Translations under genes and position numbers: made by a program | From: Oscillospiraceae bacterium | Lineage (GTDB): Bacteria > Bacillota > Clostridia > Oscillospirales > Ruminococcaceae | Assembly: GCA_015067145.1 (NCBI GenBank) | Contig: SVNA01000002.1 | Location: forward strand, 119,783-183,782 | Direction of reading: 5' to 3' | DNA length: 64,000 nt | In this document: one piece after another, positions 8,881-17,984 of the stretch | Layout of the letters: every line of letters begins with the position of its first letter | Position numbering within the stretch: position 1 is the first letter of the stretch | The notes under the pieces: model-generated | Seen by the model: the letters and a program-made list of their open reading frames with translations, nothing else | The model's database searches: none | What the model was told of the DNA's origin: nothing

Positions 8881-9118
8881 GGGAGGCTTGGAGGGGTGCT
8901 GCCCTCCAAATTTCAATCGGGGTGGTGTAACGGCGGGGTGTCCCCGCCTAATATGCAATGATGTATCGTCGCCCAATTTGCACTGACTTGGCGGCACGGT
9001 GTGTGTGGACTTGCACACGGAAGTGCCACACCACAGCGACAATGCTGTACATTGTCCGGCTGGGTCCGCTGCATGCCAACAGCGGCAGTTTTGGTCACTT
9101 TTGCTGCCAAAAGTGACA
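8881..9118 (+). repeat. Family A intergenic repeat, copy A1
   Basis: A 238-bp element: a GC-rich hairpin at the left (GGAGGGGTGCTGCCCTCC), then TTTGGCGG-type core, TGGGTCCGCTGCATGCCAACAG, and a right-end hairpin GGTCACTTTTGCTGCCAAAAGTGAC. Copy A7 at 52668-52893 is nearly collinear. It fills the gap between the GT2 gene and the asparaginase gene; no gene is seen inside. Confidence 0.8.
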
Positions 9119-9167
9119 TGCAAAGCATAACAGCCTGTGTTGCAAACACATACTGAAAGGCATTTTT

Positions 9168-10025
9168 ATGATTAATTCACTTTTAATTACCACCGGCGGC
9201 ACCATAAGCTGTGTGCCGTCTGACGAGGGTCTGAAACCGGGGCTGAAAGGTGCAGACCTTTTGAAATATTCCAACTACTGGTGCGATGTGCTGGACTTCA
9301 AGCTGATTGACTCCAGCGTTATGACCGATCCTGAACGCCAGGAGATTGCAAAGCTGCTGTGGGAAAACCGCGAAAAATACGACAGTTTTGTTATCACCCA
9401 CGGCACAGACAGCATGGCATACACCGCAGCATATCTTGCCTGTGCCCTGCAGAACTTTGACAAGACTGTGGTGCTGACAGGCAGTCAGCTGCCCATGGTG
9501 TATCCCGGCACCGATGCGGTGGCAAACCTGAATCTTGCACTGAAAACCGCACTGACAGGGGAATACTACGGAATATGCATAGCCATAGGAGGCAGACTGC
9601 TGCCCGCAGAATCGGTGACCAAAATGGAGACCGAGGGCTTTGCTGCCTTTGACAATGTGGATAAAACCTATCTGACAAAACCTGTGCCGAAACCCGAGGC
9701 AGAAGCAGAATACCTTGAGCCGAAAACCGATATGGTGGGGGTTATCTACATAACCCCGAACCTTAGCCGAGGGGTTATACTGTCCTACGTTGCAATGGAC
9801 GCTGTGCTGGTGCTGCTGCTTGGAGCAGGAGGTATGCCCGAGGTGTGCGAAAAAGCCCTTGAACGCCTGCAGGCGGCAGGTGTGAAGGTTTACATCAAAA
9901 GCCAGTGTATGTACGGCAAGGTTGAGGAAATTTACGCCGCACATTCGGGGGTTAAAAAGTTTATCCCTGTAAAGGACGAAAGTATAGAATATACAATATA
10001 TAAAATTATGTTTGATCTTGAGTAG
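9168..10025 (+). CDS. L-asparaginase / glutaminase family amidohydrolase
   Basis: A 285-residue cytoplasmic protein (no signal peptide) of the bacterial asparaginase fold. The first catalytic triad site is in ITTGGTISC (Thr at about residue 9), and the second in VITHGTDSMAYTAAYL (Thr-Asp near residue 83). VLTGSQLPMVYPGTDAVANL is the family's third conserved block. It is shorter than the usual 330 residues, with a compact C-terminal domain. It converts Asn to Asp and ammonia. GAAAGG precedes the ATG. The gene is alone between an A repeat and a terminator. Confidence 0.88.
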   Translation: MINSLLITTGGTISCVPSDEGLKPGLKGADLLKYSNYWCDVLDFKLIDSSVMTDPERQEIAKLLWENREKYDSFVITHGTDSMAYTAAYLACALQNFDKTVVLTGSQLPMVYPGTDAVANLNLALKTALTGEYYGICIAIGGRLLPAESVTKMETEGFAAFDNVDKTYLTKPVPKPEAEAEYLEPKTDMVGVIYITPNLSRGVILSYVAMDAVLVLLLGAGGMPEVCEKALERLQAAGVKVYIKSQCMYGKVEEIYAAHSGVKKFIPVKDESIEYTIYKIMFDLE

Positions 10026-10080
10026 TGATGCAGTTTTTTAAGCACACTGCTCTGTCCCGAAAGTTATTCACATAAACTGA

Positions 10081-10113
10081 AAGCTCTGTGGAAAATTCCA
10101 CAGAGCTTTTTTC
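10081..10113. terminator. Bidirectional terminator between asparaginase and VTC genes
   Basis: The stem AAAGCTCTGTGGA/TCCACAGAGCTTT with T runs on both strands serves the convergent genes ending at 10025 (plus) and 10139 (minus). Confidence 0.9.
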
Positions 10114-10138
10114 TTGCTTTTTTCAGTTGCAGCAGTTT

Positions 10139-10867
10139 CTACAGCCCGAACAGCGTGTTGTACCCTTCGGTATATTTGCTGAAAGAGCCTGCGTTGAGGC
10201 CCATATCGCTCATCAGCTTTGTCAGCCAGTGAGGCACAAAGCTGTCGTATTTTACCTCAATTATTGTCTTGTCGGTCACTGGGAACTGAGGGATTTTTTC
10301 CTGGAAAAACTCCTCATTTGCCGCGGAAACCCTTATATCGCTGTCGAAGGTTACACGGAAACCCTCGTCACCGAAAAAGTAGGCGTGGCGGTCGTAGCTT
10401 ACGTTGATAAGAGGGCGGTAGGCATTTGTCTGTATCTGATAGTAGGTGTAGACGCTGTCCGCTGTGTTTTTGTCCAGCAGCACACCATAATCACCCTCAT
10501 AAATGCCGATTGCTTCATCACGGTTTAATGTGGTGACATATTTTGTTGCCACCTCGCCGATTTTGCTCTTTATCTCCAGCTTGAAGACATCACTGCCTGT
10601 GTAGTTACGCAGACGCAGCTTCTGGCGTTCCTTTGTGCCCAGCTCCTTGAGGATATAGTCCTGATTGTAGGGGGTTTCAAAGTAGATGGAGTTTACGCGG
10701 TAACAGCCGTAGCTGTCGCTGAATGCATCTGCCGACATAAGCGTCTCGACTTTGTGGCGGATAATTTCCGCCTTGTGACTGTCGGTTTCGAACTTTATCT
10801 CGTGACGGTAGCTGTGGGGTGCCATCTCCAGCTTAGTAAAACTCTGCGATTTCGTCAATATGCTCAT
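10139..10867 (-). CDS. VTC-domain (polyphosphate polymerase-like) protein
   Basis: A 242-residue soluble protein with the VTC tunnel-fold signatures: YRHEIKFETDS, ERQKLRLRNYTGS, FKLEIKSKIG and a final TIIEVKYDSF. In yeast Vtc4 such basic and acidic residues line the tunnel that makes polyphosphate from ATP. In bacteria the domain's product is not established here. Its start overlaps the end of the CotH gene by 35 bp; an internal ATG at 10825 (MAPHSYRHEIKF) is equally plausible for the fold but has a poorly spaced ribosome site. It is the last gene of a DUF4956-CotH-VTC operon. Confidence 0.82.
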   Translation of the reverse strand: MSILTKSQSFTKLEMAPHSYRHEIKFETDSHKAEIIRHKVETLMSADAFSDSYGCYRVNSIYFETPYNQDYILKELGTKERQKLRLRNYTGSDVFKLEIKSKIGEVATKYVTTLNRDEAIGIYEGDYGVLLDKNTADSVYTYYQIQTNAYRPLINVSYDRHAYFFGDEGFRVTFDSDIRVSAANEEFFQEKIPQFPVTDKTIIEVKYDSFVPHWLTKLMSDMGLNAGSFSKYTEGYNTLFGL

Positions 10868-12296
10868 CCAGCCATCTGCCCCTTTCGATAAGAAATTCTT
10901 TTATATACTCTCTTTCAGCCTTTGAGTTTTCAAGGTCGTTTGTTTTGTTGGCAAAAGGTATGGCCTCGCCGAAGATATAGTCATACTTTTCGTCGTTACG
11001 CTGCCACGCACCCTCCAGCTGGGTTTCAGCATCCTCCAGCAGGGCAATTATGTTTTCCTCGCTGAATACGCCGCCCTCGCTTCTCATCTCTTTCCACTGG
11101 GTGATGAGAGCATTGCGGAAGTTTTCGTGCATAAGATACTGCTGGGTTTTTTCTTCCTCCAGAATATCAAACTCCCTTGCGTTTTTAAGGCTTTTGCTGT
11201 AGTCCACATTGCCTGTGCCTATGTCAAAGTCCCACTGGATAACCTTTATCTTTTCACCTCTCGGGCGATAATAATAAAGGGATGATGTAAAGCCCTCGTA
11301 GTTTTTTACAAATTCTGCCAGCAGCATAACACGGGCAATCTGTTCTACGTCATAATACTGACTGAACTCCTCGTCTGTGCCCTCGTAGAGTGCAGTTTCG
11401 AAAAATTCTATCTCGTCCTTTATGGCTTTTGCGGCGGCTTCGTCCATATTTTCCGCCTTTGGATATGCCACGCTGTAGCGGGTGCCAAAGCGGTTTCGTT
11501 CCAGACGGATTGCGGCGTCGTAGCCTTCTTCGTAGGCATCACGCTTGAAGATGATGTTGCCGCCGTCACGGAAGATACTGTCCGTATTTTCAGGGGTGGT
11601 GTATTCACCCATAGGGATGCGGTTTTTGTCCTGCTTTATTTTTTCCACTATAAGGTATACGCCCTGATAGTCCTCCATGGACAGTGTGCTGTCAGGGGTG
11701 TCCACAAACACCTCGGCAAACCGGCATTCCGGCGACCAGTCGGTTATCTGCTGCTGAAGCTTGTATGCCACAAAGTTGCGGATAAGGCTGCGGTCGATAT
11801 ACGGTGCGTGGAAAACAAAGTCGCTTTCGGCATCAAAATCCAGAAAATCATAGTTTACAGGCAGGCCCTCGTCATCACGGAATTCAAGGGAAAAGGGCTT
11901 TTTGTCCTGCATATAGCTGCTTGTTCTGCCACGCAGCTTCATCATCTCGTCATAGTAGACGTGGTTCGGTATATCATCAAGGCTGTTTTCATCCCGGCTG
12001 AAAACATATAAATCCACGCTGCTTTCCTCTCTGAGAGGCATCACAGGGCCGTCGGCCGACCATTCCCAGTAGGGCATGAGCCTGTCTATATCATAGCTGT
12101 AAACATACAGAACGGGCAAAGTGAACTTCTGCTCCTTTACATCCTGTTCCACAGTGTTCGGGATATGTATATCCAGCTTTTCGTTTTTGTAGTTGATGTC
12201 AAAGTTCCAGAAATCAGGAACAGCAAAGGACATAACCGCGAAGGAGACAAGGGCAAAAACCAGCAGTATTAACTTTTTGGTGTTTTCCTTTTTCAC
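10833..12296 (-). CDS. CotH-family protein kinase-like protein
   Basis: A 487-residue protein with an N-terminal membrane anchor or signal (LILLVFALVSFAVMSFA). The domain matches the CotH kinase family of atypical protein kinases: KLRGRTSSYMQDKKPFSLEF (nucleotide-binding loop and Lys), RNFVAYKLQQQI, GVYLIVEKIKQDKNRI, and the metal-binding QWDFDIGTGN near residue 370. Bacillus CotH phosphorylates spore coat proteins; in this operon context the target is unknown. Start is GTG at 12296, overlapping the stop of the DUF4956 gene by one base, which means tight coupling. The exported position suggests action outside the membrane. Confidence 0.85.
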   Translation of the reverse strand: MKKENTKKLILLVFALVSFAVMSFAVPDFWNFDINYKNEKLDIHIPNTVEQDVKEQKFTLPVLYVYSYDIDRLMPYWEWSADGPVMPLREESSVDLYVFSRDENSLDDIPNHVYYDEMMKLRGRTSSYMQDKKPFSLEFRDDEGLPVNYDFLDFDAESDFVFHAPYIDRSLIRNFVAYKLQQQITDWSPECRFAEVFVDTPDSTLSMEDYQGVYLIVEKIKQDKNRIPMGEYTTPENTDSIFRDGGNIIFKRDAYEEGYDAAIRLERNRFGTRYSVAYPKAENMDEAAAKAIKDEIEFFETALYEGTDEEFSQYYDVEQIARVMLLAEFVKNYEGFTSSLYYYRPRGEKIKVIQWDFDIGTGNVDYSKSLKNAREFDILEEEKTQQYLMHENFRNALITQWKEMRSEGGVFSEENIIALLEDAETQLEGAWQRNDEKYDYIFGEAIPFANKTNDLENSKAEREYIKEFLIERGRWLDEHIDEIAEFY

Positions 12297-12949
12297 TATA
12301 TATTCACTCCGCTTACAATATTTACATTTTCAACGCCGTTTATATTTCTGAGTGCTTCCAGCAGCATATCGCTGTTTTTGCAGGAGATTTCGTAGATGTA
12401 TTCCTGCTTTGTGCGGCCGGAGGATTTGGATTTCTGTGTGTATTTTACACCTTTGGATTTGAGAAGTGCGTTAATTTCCTTTGCGGAGAGGTTTTCGCCG
12501 CGGATGATGAGCACCTCTTTGAGGTATGTTTTGCTGATAAAGCTGAAGAGAATTACAAACACGCTGATGAGCAGAGTTGCGATTGCCGCAAGGATAAAGT
12601 TGCCTGTGCCTGCACTGATACCTATTGCAACTGCCCAGAAGATGTATCCTGTGTCAACAGGGTCTTTGATTGCAGAGCGGAAGCGGATGATGGACAGGGC
12701 ACCAACCATACCGAGAGAGAGGGCAAGGTTAGATTCGATAATCATCATGATAATGCCTGTAACCACGCTGGTGAGCACCAGAACGATTGCAAAGTTGGAA
12801 TAGTAGTTTACTCGCTTTGTTGTGAGTTTATACACTGCAAAAATTACAAGGGAAAGGACAAAGATTGCAAGAAGGTTTGTAACCATCTGTCCCGCAGTGT
12901 AACCGCTTACATTTTTTGTAAGGTAGGAAAAAATTTCGCTTTTGTTCAT
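12296..12949 (-). CDS. DUF4956 membrane protein
   Basis: A 217-residue protein with four hydrophobic segments at about residues 20-40, 48-70, 75-95 and 108-138, then a cytoplasmic C-terminal domain of about 75 residues with a KSKGVKYTQKSKSSG stretch and a ferredoxin-like end (LRNINGVENVNIVSG). The segment SLGMVGALSIIRFRSAIKDP is the strongly conserved DUF4956 block. It leads an operon with the CotH and VTC genes. The three families are commonly neighbours in Clostridia and other bacteria (established from genome context), but a joint function is only inferred. Confidence 0.85.
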   Translation of the reverse strand: MNKSEIFSYLTKNVSGYTAGQMVTNLLAIFVLSLVIFAVYKLTTKRVNYYSNFAIVLVLTSVVTGIIMMIIESNLALSLGMVGALSIIRFRSAIKDPVDTGYIFWAVAIGISAGTGNFILAAIATLLISVFVILFSFISKTYLKEVLIIRGENLSAKEINALLKSKGVKYTQKSKSSGRTKQEYIYEISCKNSDMLLEALRNINGVENVNIVSGVNI

Positions 12950-13255
12950 AACAGTACCTCGTTTTATATTTTAAAATTTTTAAACTTATTTTAAAAGCCT
13001 CTGCCGCAAAGGGTGTAAAAAGCATATCTGTTTTGCATCACGGCAGTTTCGGCCTTAAATTATATTTTACCTTATTATAAAGGGATTTTCAACAAAAGAG
13101 CATTAACAGGCGAAAATTTAGTTTATGCGGCAGCTCAGATATGCTTTTGTTTGAAAACCTTTTCGGGGAGAACAGCCTTTTTATTGCAGTATTCTTTGGT
13201 AAAACAGTTATTTTGGGTGCAGGAAAAATTTTTTAAAAAATTTTTAAAAAAAGTG

Positions 13256-13287
13256 TTGACAATCAGAGGATGGTGTGCTATTATAAT
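13256..13287 (+). promoter_or_regulatory. Promoter of the tRNA-Thr/tRNA-Tyr operon
   Basis: TTGACA at 13256-13261, a 17-bp spacer, then TATTAT (13279-13284) within CTATTATAAT. tRNA-Thr starts 40 bp downstream. The rest of 12950-13255 is AT-rich with no visible gene. Confidence 0.8.
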
Positions 13288-13326
13288 TAAGCGTTAAGCG
13301 ATAACGCAAAAAACTGAATAAAATAA

Positions 13327-13402
13327 GCTGGTGTAGCTCAGTCGGTAGAGCAGCTGATTTGTAATCAGCAGGTCGGGGGTTCAAGTCCGTCCACCAGCTC
13401 CA
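13327..13402 (+). tRNA. tRNA-Thr (anticodon TGT)
   Basis: A complete cloverleaf: acceptor GCTGGTG/CACCAGC, D-arm TAGCTCAGTCGGTAGAGC, anticodon loop TTTGTAA, T-arm GGGTTCAAGTCC, discriminator T and encoded CCA. Confidence 0.95.
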
Positions 13403-13411
13403 TTTTTTTGT

Positions 13412-13496
13412 GGGAGTGTTCCCGAGTGGCCAAAGGGGGCAGACTGTAAATCTGTTGTCAGTGACTTCGATGGTTCGAATCCATCCGCTCCCACCA
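13412..13496 (+). tRNA. tRNA-Tyr (anticodon GTA), class II
   Basis: Acceptor GGGAGTG/CGCTCCC, anticodon loop CTGTAAA, a long variable arm (TTGTCAGTGACTTCGA region), T-arm GGTTCGAATCC, discriminator A and encoded CCA. It lies nine bases after tRNA-Thr, so both are one transcript. Long false ORFs run antisense over it. Confidence 0.95.
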
Positions 13497-13505
13497 ATAA
13501 AAAAA

Positions 13506-13535
13506 GAAAGACTTGCTTCGGCAAGTCTTTTTTTA
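13506..13535 (+). terminator. Terminator of the tRNA-Thr/Tyr operon
   Basis: AAGACTTGC-TTCG-GCAAGTCTT followed by T5. It is part of a longer inverted repeat CACCAATAAAAAAAG...TTTTTTTATTGGTG that includes the end of tRNA-Tyr. Confidence 0.92.
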
Positions 13536-13664
13536 TTGGTGTCCGCCCTGAAAAGTTATCGTCGCACCCGGCACAGGCACCAGTTGCCTGTTTGGTTGCT
13601 CGTAACTTTCCCTTCGTCCGCCTCCCTGCACCCGCCACCGGCGGCGGTCGGCTCCCTCACCCAC
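13536..13664 (+). repeat. Element X, copy X1, with a second copy of the tRNA-Tyr 3' end
   Basis: Starts after the terminator with CCTGAAAAGTTATCGTCGC, has the inverted pair GAAAAGT / ACTTTCC around the middle (GCTCGTAACTTTCCCTTCGTCC), a hairpin GCCACCGGCGGC, and ends CGGCTCCCTCACCCACCAATAA. The last part restates the 3' flank of tRNA-Tyr (CCCACCAATAA). A second terminator follows. Related copies: X2 at 58605-58726 and X3 at 61880-61997. Confidence 0.75.
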
Positions 13665-13674
13665 CAATAAACAG

Positions 13675-13703
13675 AAAAGACATCCAAACGGATGTCTTTT
13701 TTG
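13675..13703 (+). terminator. Second terminator after element X1
   Basis: AAAAGACATCC-AAAC-GGATGTCTTTTTTG. It repeats the arrangement of tRNA 3' end plus terminator. From 13705 to 13938 I see no gene. Confidence 0.85.
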
Positions 13704-13938
13704 TTTTTATAATCACTGTTAAAGCAGTGATTTTTTTATTTGCAAAAATTTACAGTGAGCATTGTGGGAGCATTTGTGCCCCAGCACAAATCGGATTCGA
13801 AAGGCGGCTCCTGGCCTATTATATATTTATTCTCCCGTTCAGCACCTTTGCTGCACTTATTTCATTGCATTGCAGCCGATAAAAGCTTATAATTATTAAA
13901 AATACTGTCTGTTTTTCAGGCTGTTTAAGGGAGGTCGT

Positions 13939-15750
13939 ATGAGAACATTAAAAAATATTCTCCTGTCCTTTTTATGCACATTGTTTTTCCCGGATTTTAT
14001 CTGCCGCAGCGTGCTGGCTTTTTCAAACAGCTGGCTGTCCGCTCTGCTTATGGCTTTGCTTTTTCTGCTTTTCCGCCATGCAGACGGTCAGAATTTTCCT
14101 TTGCGGATGAAAATATTTTCCCTTGCTCCCGCATTTATCTTTTCCGCCCTTACCGCTTTTGGCTATCGCCTTGAAATACTGGAAAATATAAACTTTACCG
14201 ATATCAGAATGCTTGCAGCAGTTCTGCTTTACACCTGCGTTTTTTCTGCCGCAATATGTTCCGTGTGGAATTATCTTGAAGAAAACGAGGAGAATTTTGC
14301 ACTTAACAGCTGCAGCGGCTTTGCTGCAAAGGCAGACAGGGTTATATGCTGGATAGTCCGACACCGCATTGTTATGGCGGCTGTGATGCTGCTGTTGTGG
14401 CTGCCCTGCTATCTGTCTGTATTTCCCGGCAACTTCCGCTATGATGCAGCTGCTGAATTCAGACAGTACACCGATGGCTACAGCGGGGATTTCCCTCTGC
14501 TGCACTCCTTTATAACCATCAGGCTTCTCAACTTTTTCTACGGTATAACCCAGTCCTACAACACAGGCATTGCAGTTTATACCATTGTGCAGATGGTGCT
14601 GCTGAGCCTGCTGTTTTCCCAGATTATTCACACCCTTGACAGACAGCATATAAACAGATTTGTGCTTTTTGTTCTGCTGGTATACTATTCGGTATTTCCG
14701 GCCATACATCTGCTTGTAACCTGCAATGTGCGTGATGTTATGTTCAGCGGTATGCTTGTGTGGTCCGTATTTCTGATATACCGTATGGCCATGGACTATA
14801 AAAAGTTTATGGCAAATATATTCAACCCCTTTCTGCTTGCCCTTGTGCTGGTGCTTACACTGCTGTCCCGCAACAACAACACCGGTGCAGTGATGCCTGC
14901 AGCACTGGCTGTTGTATGCCTCGCCGTTGCCTTTGCCGCAGGACGTGACAGCATCAGAGGTTCCGCTGTGTTTGCCGCAACTGCAATGGGCGGATATTTT
15001 CTCATTTCCGCCGCACTTACAGCAGCCTGCCAGCCCCTTGTTCCCGCCCAGACAGGCTCGGCACTTTCGCTGTTCTGCCAGAGCCTTGCCCGCAGCTACT
15101 ATGCCGACGGGGAAAACTGGCCGCAGCAGGATATTGAAGCCTTCAGAAGATATTTCCCTGCAGGCGACCCTTACTACGTGCCCGAAAATGCCGACTCCAC
15201 AAAATTTGTTATACAGGTTCCCGAAGATGAAAAGGACGAATTTATGCAGTTCTGGCTGAAAAAGGGCAGAGAATACCCCACAGTATACCTTAATGCCGTG
15301 CTGGCAAACACAAGACAGATGTGGTTCCCCGATGTGATTGTTGACGGATACAACGAGGCGGGAAAATCCGCATTCAGGGAATATGAAAAATGCTATTTCA
15401 CCTTCTCCGACTCGATAGAAAAACCTGGCACTCTCGACAGCCTGCTGCCGCAGGTTCACAGCTTTTATGAGAACATCGGCCTGTTTGTCTCCTTTGAAAA
15501 GGTGCCTGTTGTATCCATGCTTTTCTCCATAGGCTTTCACTTCTGGCTGCTTATAAACTGCTGTTTCTACGTTGAGTACAGAAAATGCCGCCGCCTGAGG
15601 CTGCCGCTGCTGATTCTGCTGGGGTACTGCATTATATCCGCCTTTGTACCCCTTGTGCTGCTGAGATATTTTGCTGCACTGTTCTTTGCATTTCCGCTGA
15701 TTACAGCCTTTGCCATTCAGCCGAAAAGTGCAACGGACTGCCAGTTTTAA
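13939..15750 (+). CDS. Large multi-span membrane protein (GT-C-like, resembles DUF6020)
   Basis: A 603-residue protein with about 12-13 hydrophobic segments spread over the length. A conserved-looking extracytoplasmic block after the fifth span reads PCYLSVFPGNFRYDAAAEF near residue 155 and is followed by DFPLLHSFITIRLL; a CNVRDVMFSGMLVW block lies near residue 260 and LSRNNNTGAVMPAALA near 310. This resembles the DUF6020 group of Clostridial membrane proteins, itself similar to GT-C glycosyltransferases. The function is not known. GGGAGG is well placed before the ATG at 13939. Confidence 0.65.
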   Translation: MRTLKNILLSFLCTLFFPDFICRSVLAFSNSWLSALLMALLFLLFRHADGQNFPLRMKIFSLAPAFIFSALTAFGYRLEILENINFTDIRMLAAVLLYTCVFSAAICSVWNYLEENEENFALNSCSGFAAKADRVICWIVRHRIVMAAVMLLLWLPCYLSVFPGNFRYDAAAEFRQYTDGYSGDFPLLHSFITIRLLNFFYGITQSYNTGIAVYTIVQMVLLSLLFSQIIHTLDRQHINRFVLFVLLVYYSVFPAIHLLVTCNVRDVMFSGMLVWSVFLIYRMAMDYKKFMANIFNPFLLALVLVLTLLSRNNNTGAVMPAALAVVCLAVAFAAGRDSIRGSAVFAATAMGGYFLISAALTAACQPLVPAQTGSALSLFCQSLARSYYADGENWPQQDIEAFRRYFPAGDPYYVPENADSTKFVIQVPEDEKDEFMQFWLKKGREYPTVYLNAVLANTRQMWFPDVIVDGYNEAGKSAFREYEKCYFTFSDSIEKPGTLDSLLPQVHSFYENIGLFVSFEKVPVVSMLFSIGFHFWLLINCCFYVEYRKCRRLRLPLLILLGYCIISAFVPLVLLRYFAALFFAFPLITAFAIQPKSATDCQF

Positions 15751-15809
15751 ACATGTATACATTTTTTAAGAAAACAACAATATACAACTACGGGAAAGGA
15801 TGAACCGCC

Positions 15810-16310
15810 ATGCCAAAAAACGAAACCGCATATTTTGCAGGAGGATGCTTCTGGTGCATCACACCTACCTTCAAGGAACTGGAGGGTGTTTACGACGTTG
15901 TCAGCGGCTACGCCGGGGGCGATATGGAAAACCCTACCTATAAAGACGTTAAAAGCCAGAAAAGCGGCCACAGGGAGACTATCCGCATCGACTATGACGC
16001 AGAGCTGGTGAACTTTGAACAGCTGTTTGACATCTTTATCTGCGGGGTAAACCCTTTTGACGCAGAGGGCCAGTTTATCGACCGCGGCCACAGCTACACC
16101 CTTGCGGTGTACTATCTGAACAGTGAGCAGAAGGCAATCGCAGAGGAAAGCATCCGTGCACTTGAACACCACTCGGGTATGAAAACCTATATCAGCGTAG
16201 AGCCGTACAAAAACTTTTACCCTGCTGAGGAAGAGCATCAGGACTACTACCTGAAGCACCCTGAAGAATTCCACAGGGAACTGGTTGAAAGCGGCAGAAT
16301 TACAGAATAA
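15810..16310 (+). CDS. msrA: Peptide-methionine (S)-S-oxide reductase MsrA
   Basis: A 166-residue cytoplasmic enzyme that repairs oxidised methionine in proteins. The catalytic motif YFAGGCFWCITP is at about residues 8-18, with the reactive Cys in GCFW. SGYAGGDMENPTYKDV and GHRETIRIDYD are the family's substrate-binding blocks. There is no fused MsrB domain. GGAAAGG precedes the start. Resolving cysteines at the C-terminus are absent (tail HPEEFHRELVESGRITE), so the second Cys in GCFWC may recycle the enzyme (inference). Confidence 0.95.
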   Translation: MPKNETAYFAGGCFWCITPTFKELEGVYDVVSGYAGGDMENPTYKDVKSQKSGHRETIRIDYDAELVNFEQLFDIFICGVNPFDAEGQFIDRGHSYTLAVYYLNSEQKAIAEESIRALEHHSGMKTYISVEPYKNFYPAEEEHQDYYLKHPEEFHRELVESGRITE

Positions 16311-16373
16311 CTTTTTACTCCGCAAAAACGCAAAATTCACAGACATTTCCCCCTTTTCAGAAAGGAGAAGCCT

Positions 16374-16616
16374 ATGAAAACCTTGTTTAAAAGTGCAGAC
16401 GAATATCTTAAACTTTCTTCCTGGAAGGACCTTGCGTTTATAAAATTCTGCCTCTTTTCCATGGGTGTGCTGATGGGTACATACATTAAAAGAGATGCAA
16501 AGCAGAATGTGAGGATTGCCGCATTTTTTGTTTTTCTTGCCACATACATTCCGCTGATGGTAAAGTATGCCATGGTGCTGGTTAAAACAATAAATGACGG
16601 CAGAAAAGCCCTATAG
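16374..16616 (+). CDS. Small two-span membrane protein
   Basis: An 80-residue protein with two hydrophobic segments at about residues 22-38 and 48-68. The pattern LSSWKDLAFIKFCLFSMGVLMG...FLATYIPLMVK resembles small Firmicute proteins often annotated as a phosphate-permease-like or hypothetical membrane protein; I do not assign a function. AGAAAGGAG precedes the ATG and a terminator follows, so it is a genuine gene, probably on the msrA transcript. Confidence 0.65.
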   Translation: MKTLFKSADEYLKLSSWKDLAFIKFCLFSMGVLMGTYIKRDAKQNVRIAAFFVFLATYIPLMVKYAMVLVKTINDGRKAL

Positions 16617-16626
16617 AGATATCAGT

Positions 16627-16673
16627 AAAAACAAAATCCAACCGCAGCGATATGCTGCAGTTGGATTTTTTCT
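16627..16673 (+). terminator. Terminator after the small membrane protein gene
   Basis: AAAATCCAAC-CGCAG-loop-CTGCA-GTTGGATTTTTT, a long stem with one mismatch and T6. Confidence 0.9.
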
Positions 16674-16722
16674 GTTTTATTGGATTGTCGGAGCAGATTC
16701 TATGTGCTTCTGTAAAGGCTTT

Positions 16723-17960
16723 TTATGCGTTTTCAGTTTCTTCGCCAAAGTTGTTGAATGCGTTTTTCTGATCTTCGTTCCAGAAGCTGTTGCCGCCCAT
16801 AAGGGTGCTGCTTACCGCATCTTTTGCAGAAGGGCCGTTTACCCAAAGTTTTACGTTTTCGTTTACATAATCCTGAGAGAGTCGTCAGCTTCATCACTGA
16901 CAATACCTTTGTATCCGTCTGCAGCACTGCTGAAATCGCCTTTTGTCACATCCTTAAAGATTGTTGCTGCATCAATACCTGTGCCTATAATTCCATCCGC
17001 TTCAAGCATATTGTCAATATTCCTGAGTTCTTCCTCGGTGAGCACCTTGTCTTCCATAGATGCATTTATAAGACGGTTTGCCTTTTCCAGTTCCATAATA
17101 TATCCCGGTACATCTGTTATGTCAGGGCTTGCCACCATGCCTATAATTCCTGTGAGGGCAAACAGGGTATCTATATTGCCCTCATTCTGCTGCTGCTCGA
17201 CAAGAATATCTTCCAGCACCTGATTTGCCACAGAACCCTCCGCCATAATGTCGCCACTGTTCTGCTCTGTATATTCACAGCTTGCTTTAACTCTGTCTCT
17301 GAGGAAGCTTACACCCGTTATATTGTTGACGCTGCCGGAAATATAGCCGCTTGTGCTTCTGGTTTTTGCAAGCTCCTCCTCGAGAACAGTTCTGATTTTT
17401 GCTGTGAACTGTGCCAGGTCCACCTGCGGACTGCTGAGCGAACTGGTTTCGTAGCTGTTTATGTCTTCGTCCAGCTTTTCTGTTGCACTGACTACAGCAT
17501 CGCCCTCTTCAATAACAGCTGTTATGGAAGGTCTGGTAAAATAAAGATTCACGCCAGCCAGCGATTTCTCTATCTTTTCCAGTTTACTGTCTATCCCCTC
17601 GGCTTTGGCTCTGTTTGCCGCCATATATTCGCACAGCTTCTCCATGCTTTCACGGCGGAACATTGCTCTTTCGTCGTCATCAACAGCAAGGTAGTCCGAA
17701 ACATATTTATTGTAACGGGTAAAAAATTCCGCCATAAGCTGACCTATGGAATAGTCTATCATGCCGTATACTTCTGTAAGATAATTTTTTATAGCCTGTG
17801 CACCCTGGCCTGAAAACTTATTGTCTGCTATCATGGCCTGAATGCCTTTATTCACTATTGTTCTGGCATATTCCCATTCGGTTCTTTTGCGTATTATAAC
17901 TTCCAGATAATTTCTGTAGTCTTCAAAGTTTATGCTGTATTTATAGTTTGAGTCCTGCAT
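16723..17960 (-). pseudogene. LXG-domain-like protein, frameshifted near the 3' end
   Basis: From the ATG at 17960 the frame reads 365 residues and stops at 16863. In the -1 frame the sequence continues from codon SQDYVNENVKLWV to a TAA at 16723, giving a 411-residue protein if two bases of the CTCTCTC tract at 16875-16881 are removed. The N-terminal 100 residues (FSGQGAQAIKNYLTEVYGMID near residue 48) match the LXG/WXG-like helical domain of type VII-secreted proteins; the rest is helical with no recognised toxin motif. The restored tail includes NGGNSFW-like GGNSFWNEDQKNAF. No signal peptide. It is last in a three-gene operon. Whether the change is a mutation, phase variation or a sequencing error is open. 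Confidence 0.6.
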
Positions 17961-17984
17961 ATTCTTTTCCTTCTGTCACTTTTA

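Noticed and set aside
8881..9118. Possible CRISPR or phage attachment array from the repeated segments
   Set aside because: Repeats are long, dispersed and structured, not short direct repeats with spacers, and no cas or integrase genes are present.
13381..13638. Minus-strand ORF reading through tRNA-Tyr and element X1 (contains GADGFEPSKSLTT)
   Set aside because: It is antisense to a complete tRNA and to repeat DNA. This is a well-known false ORF pattern over tRNA genes.
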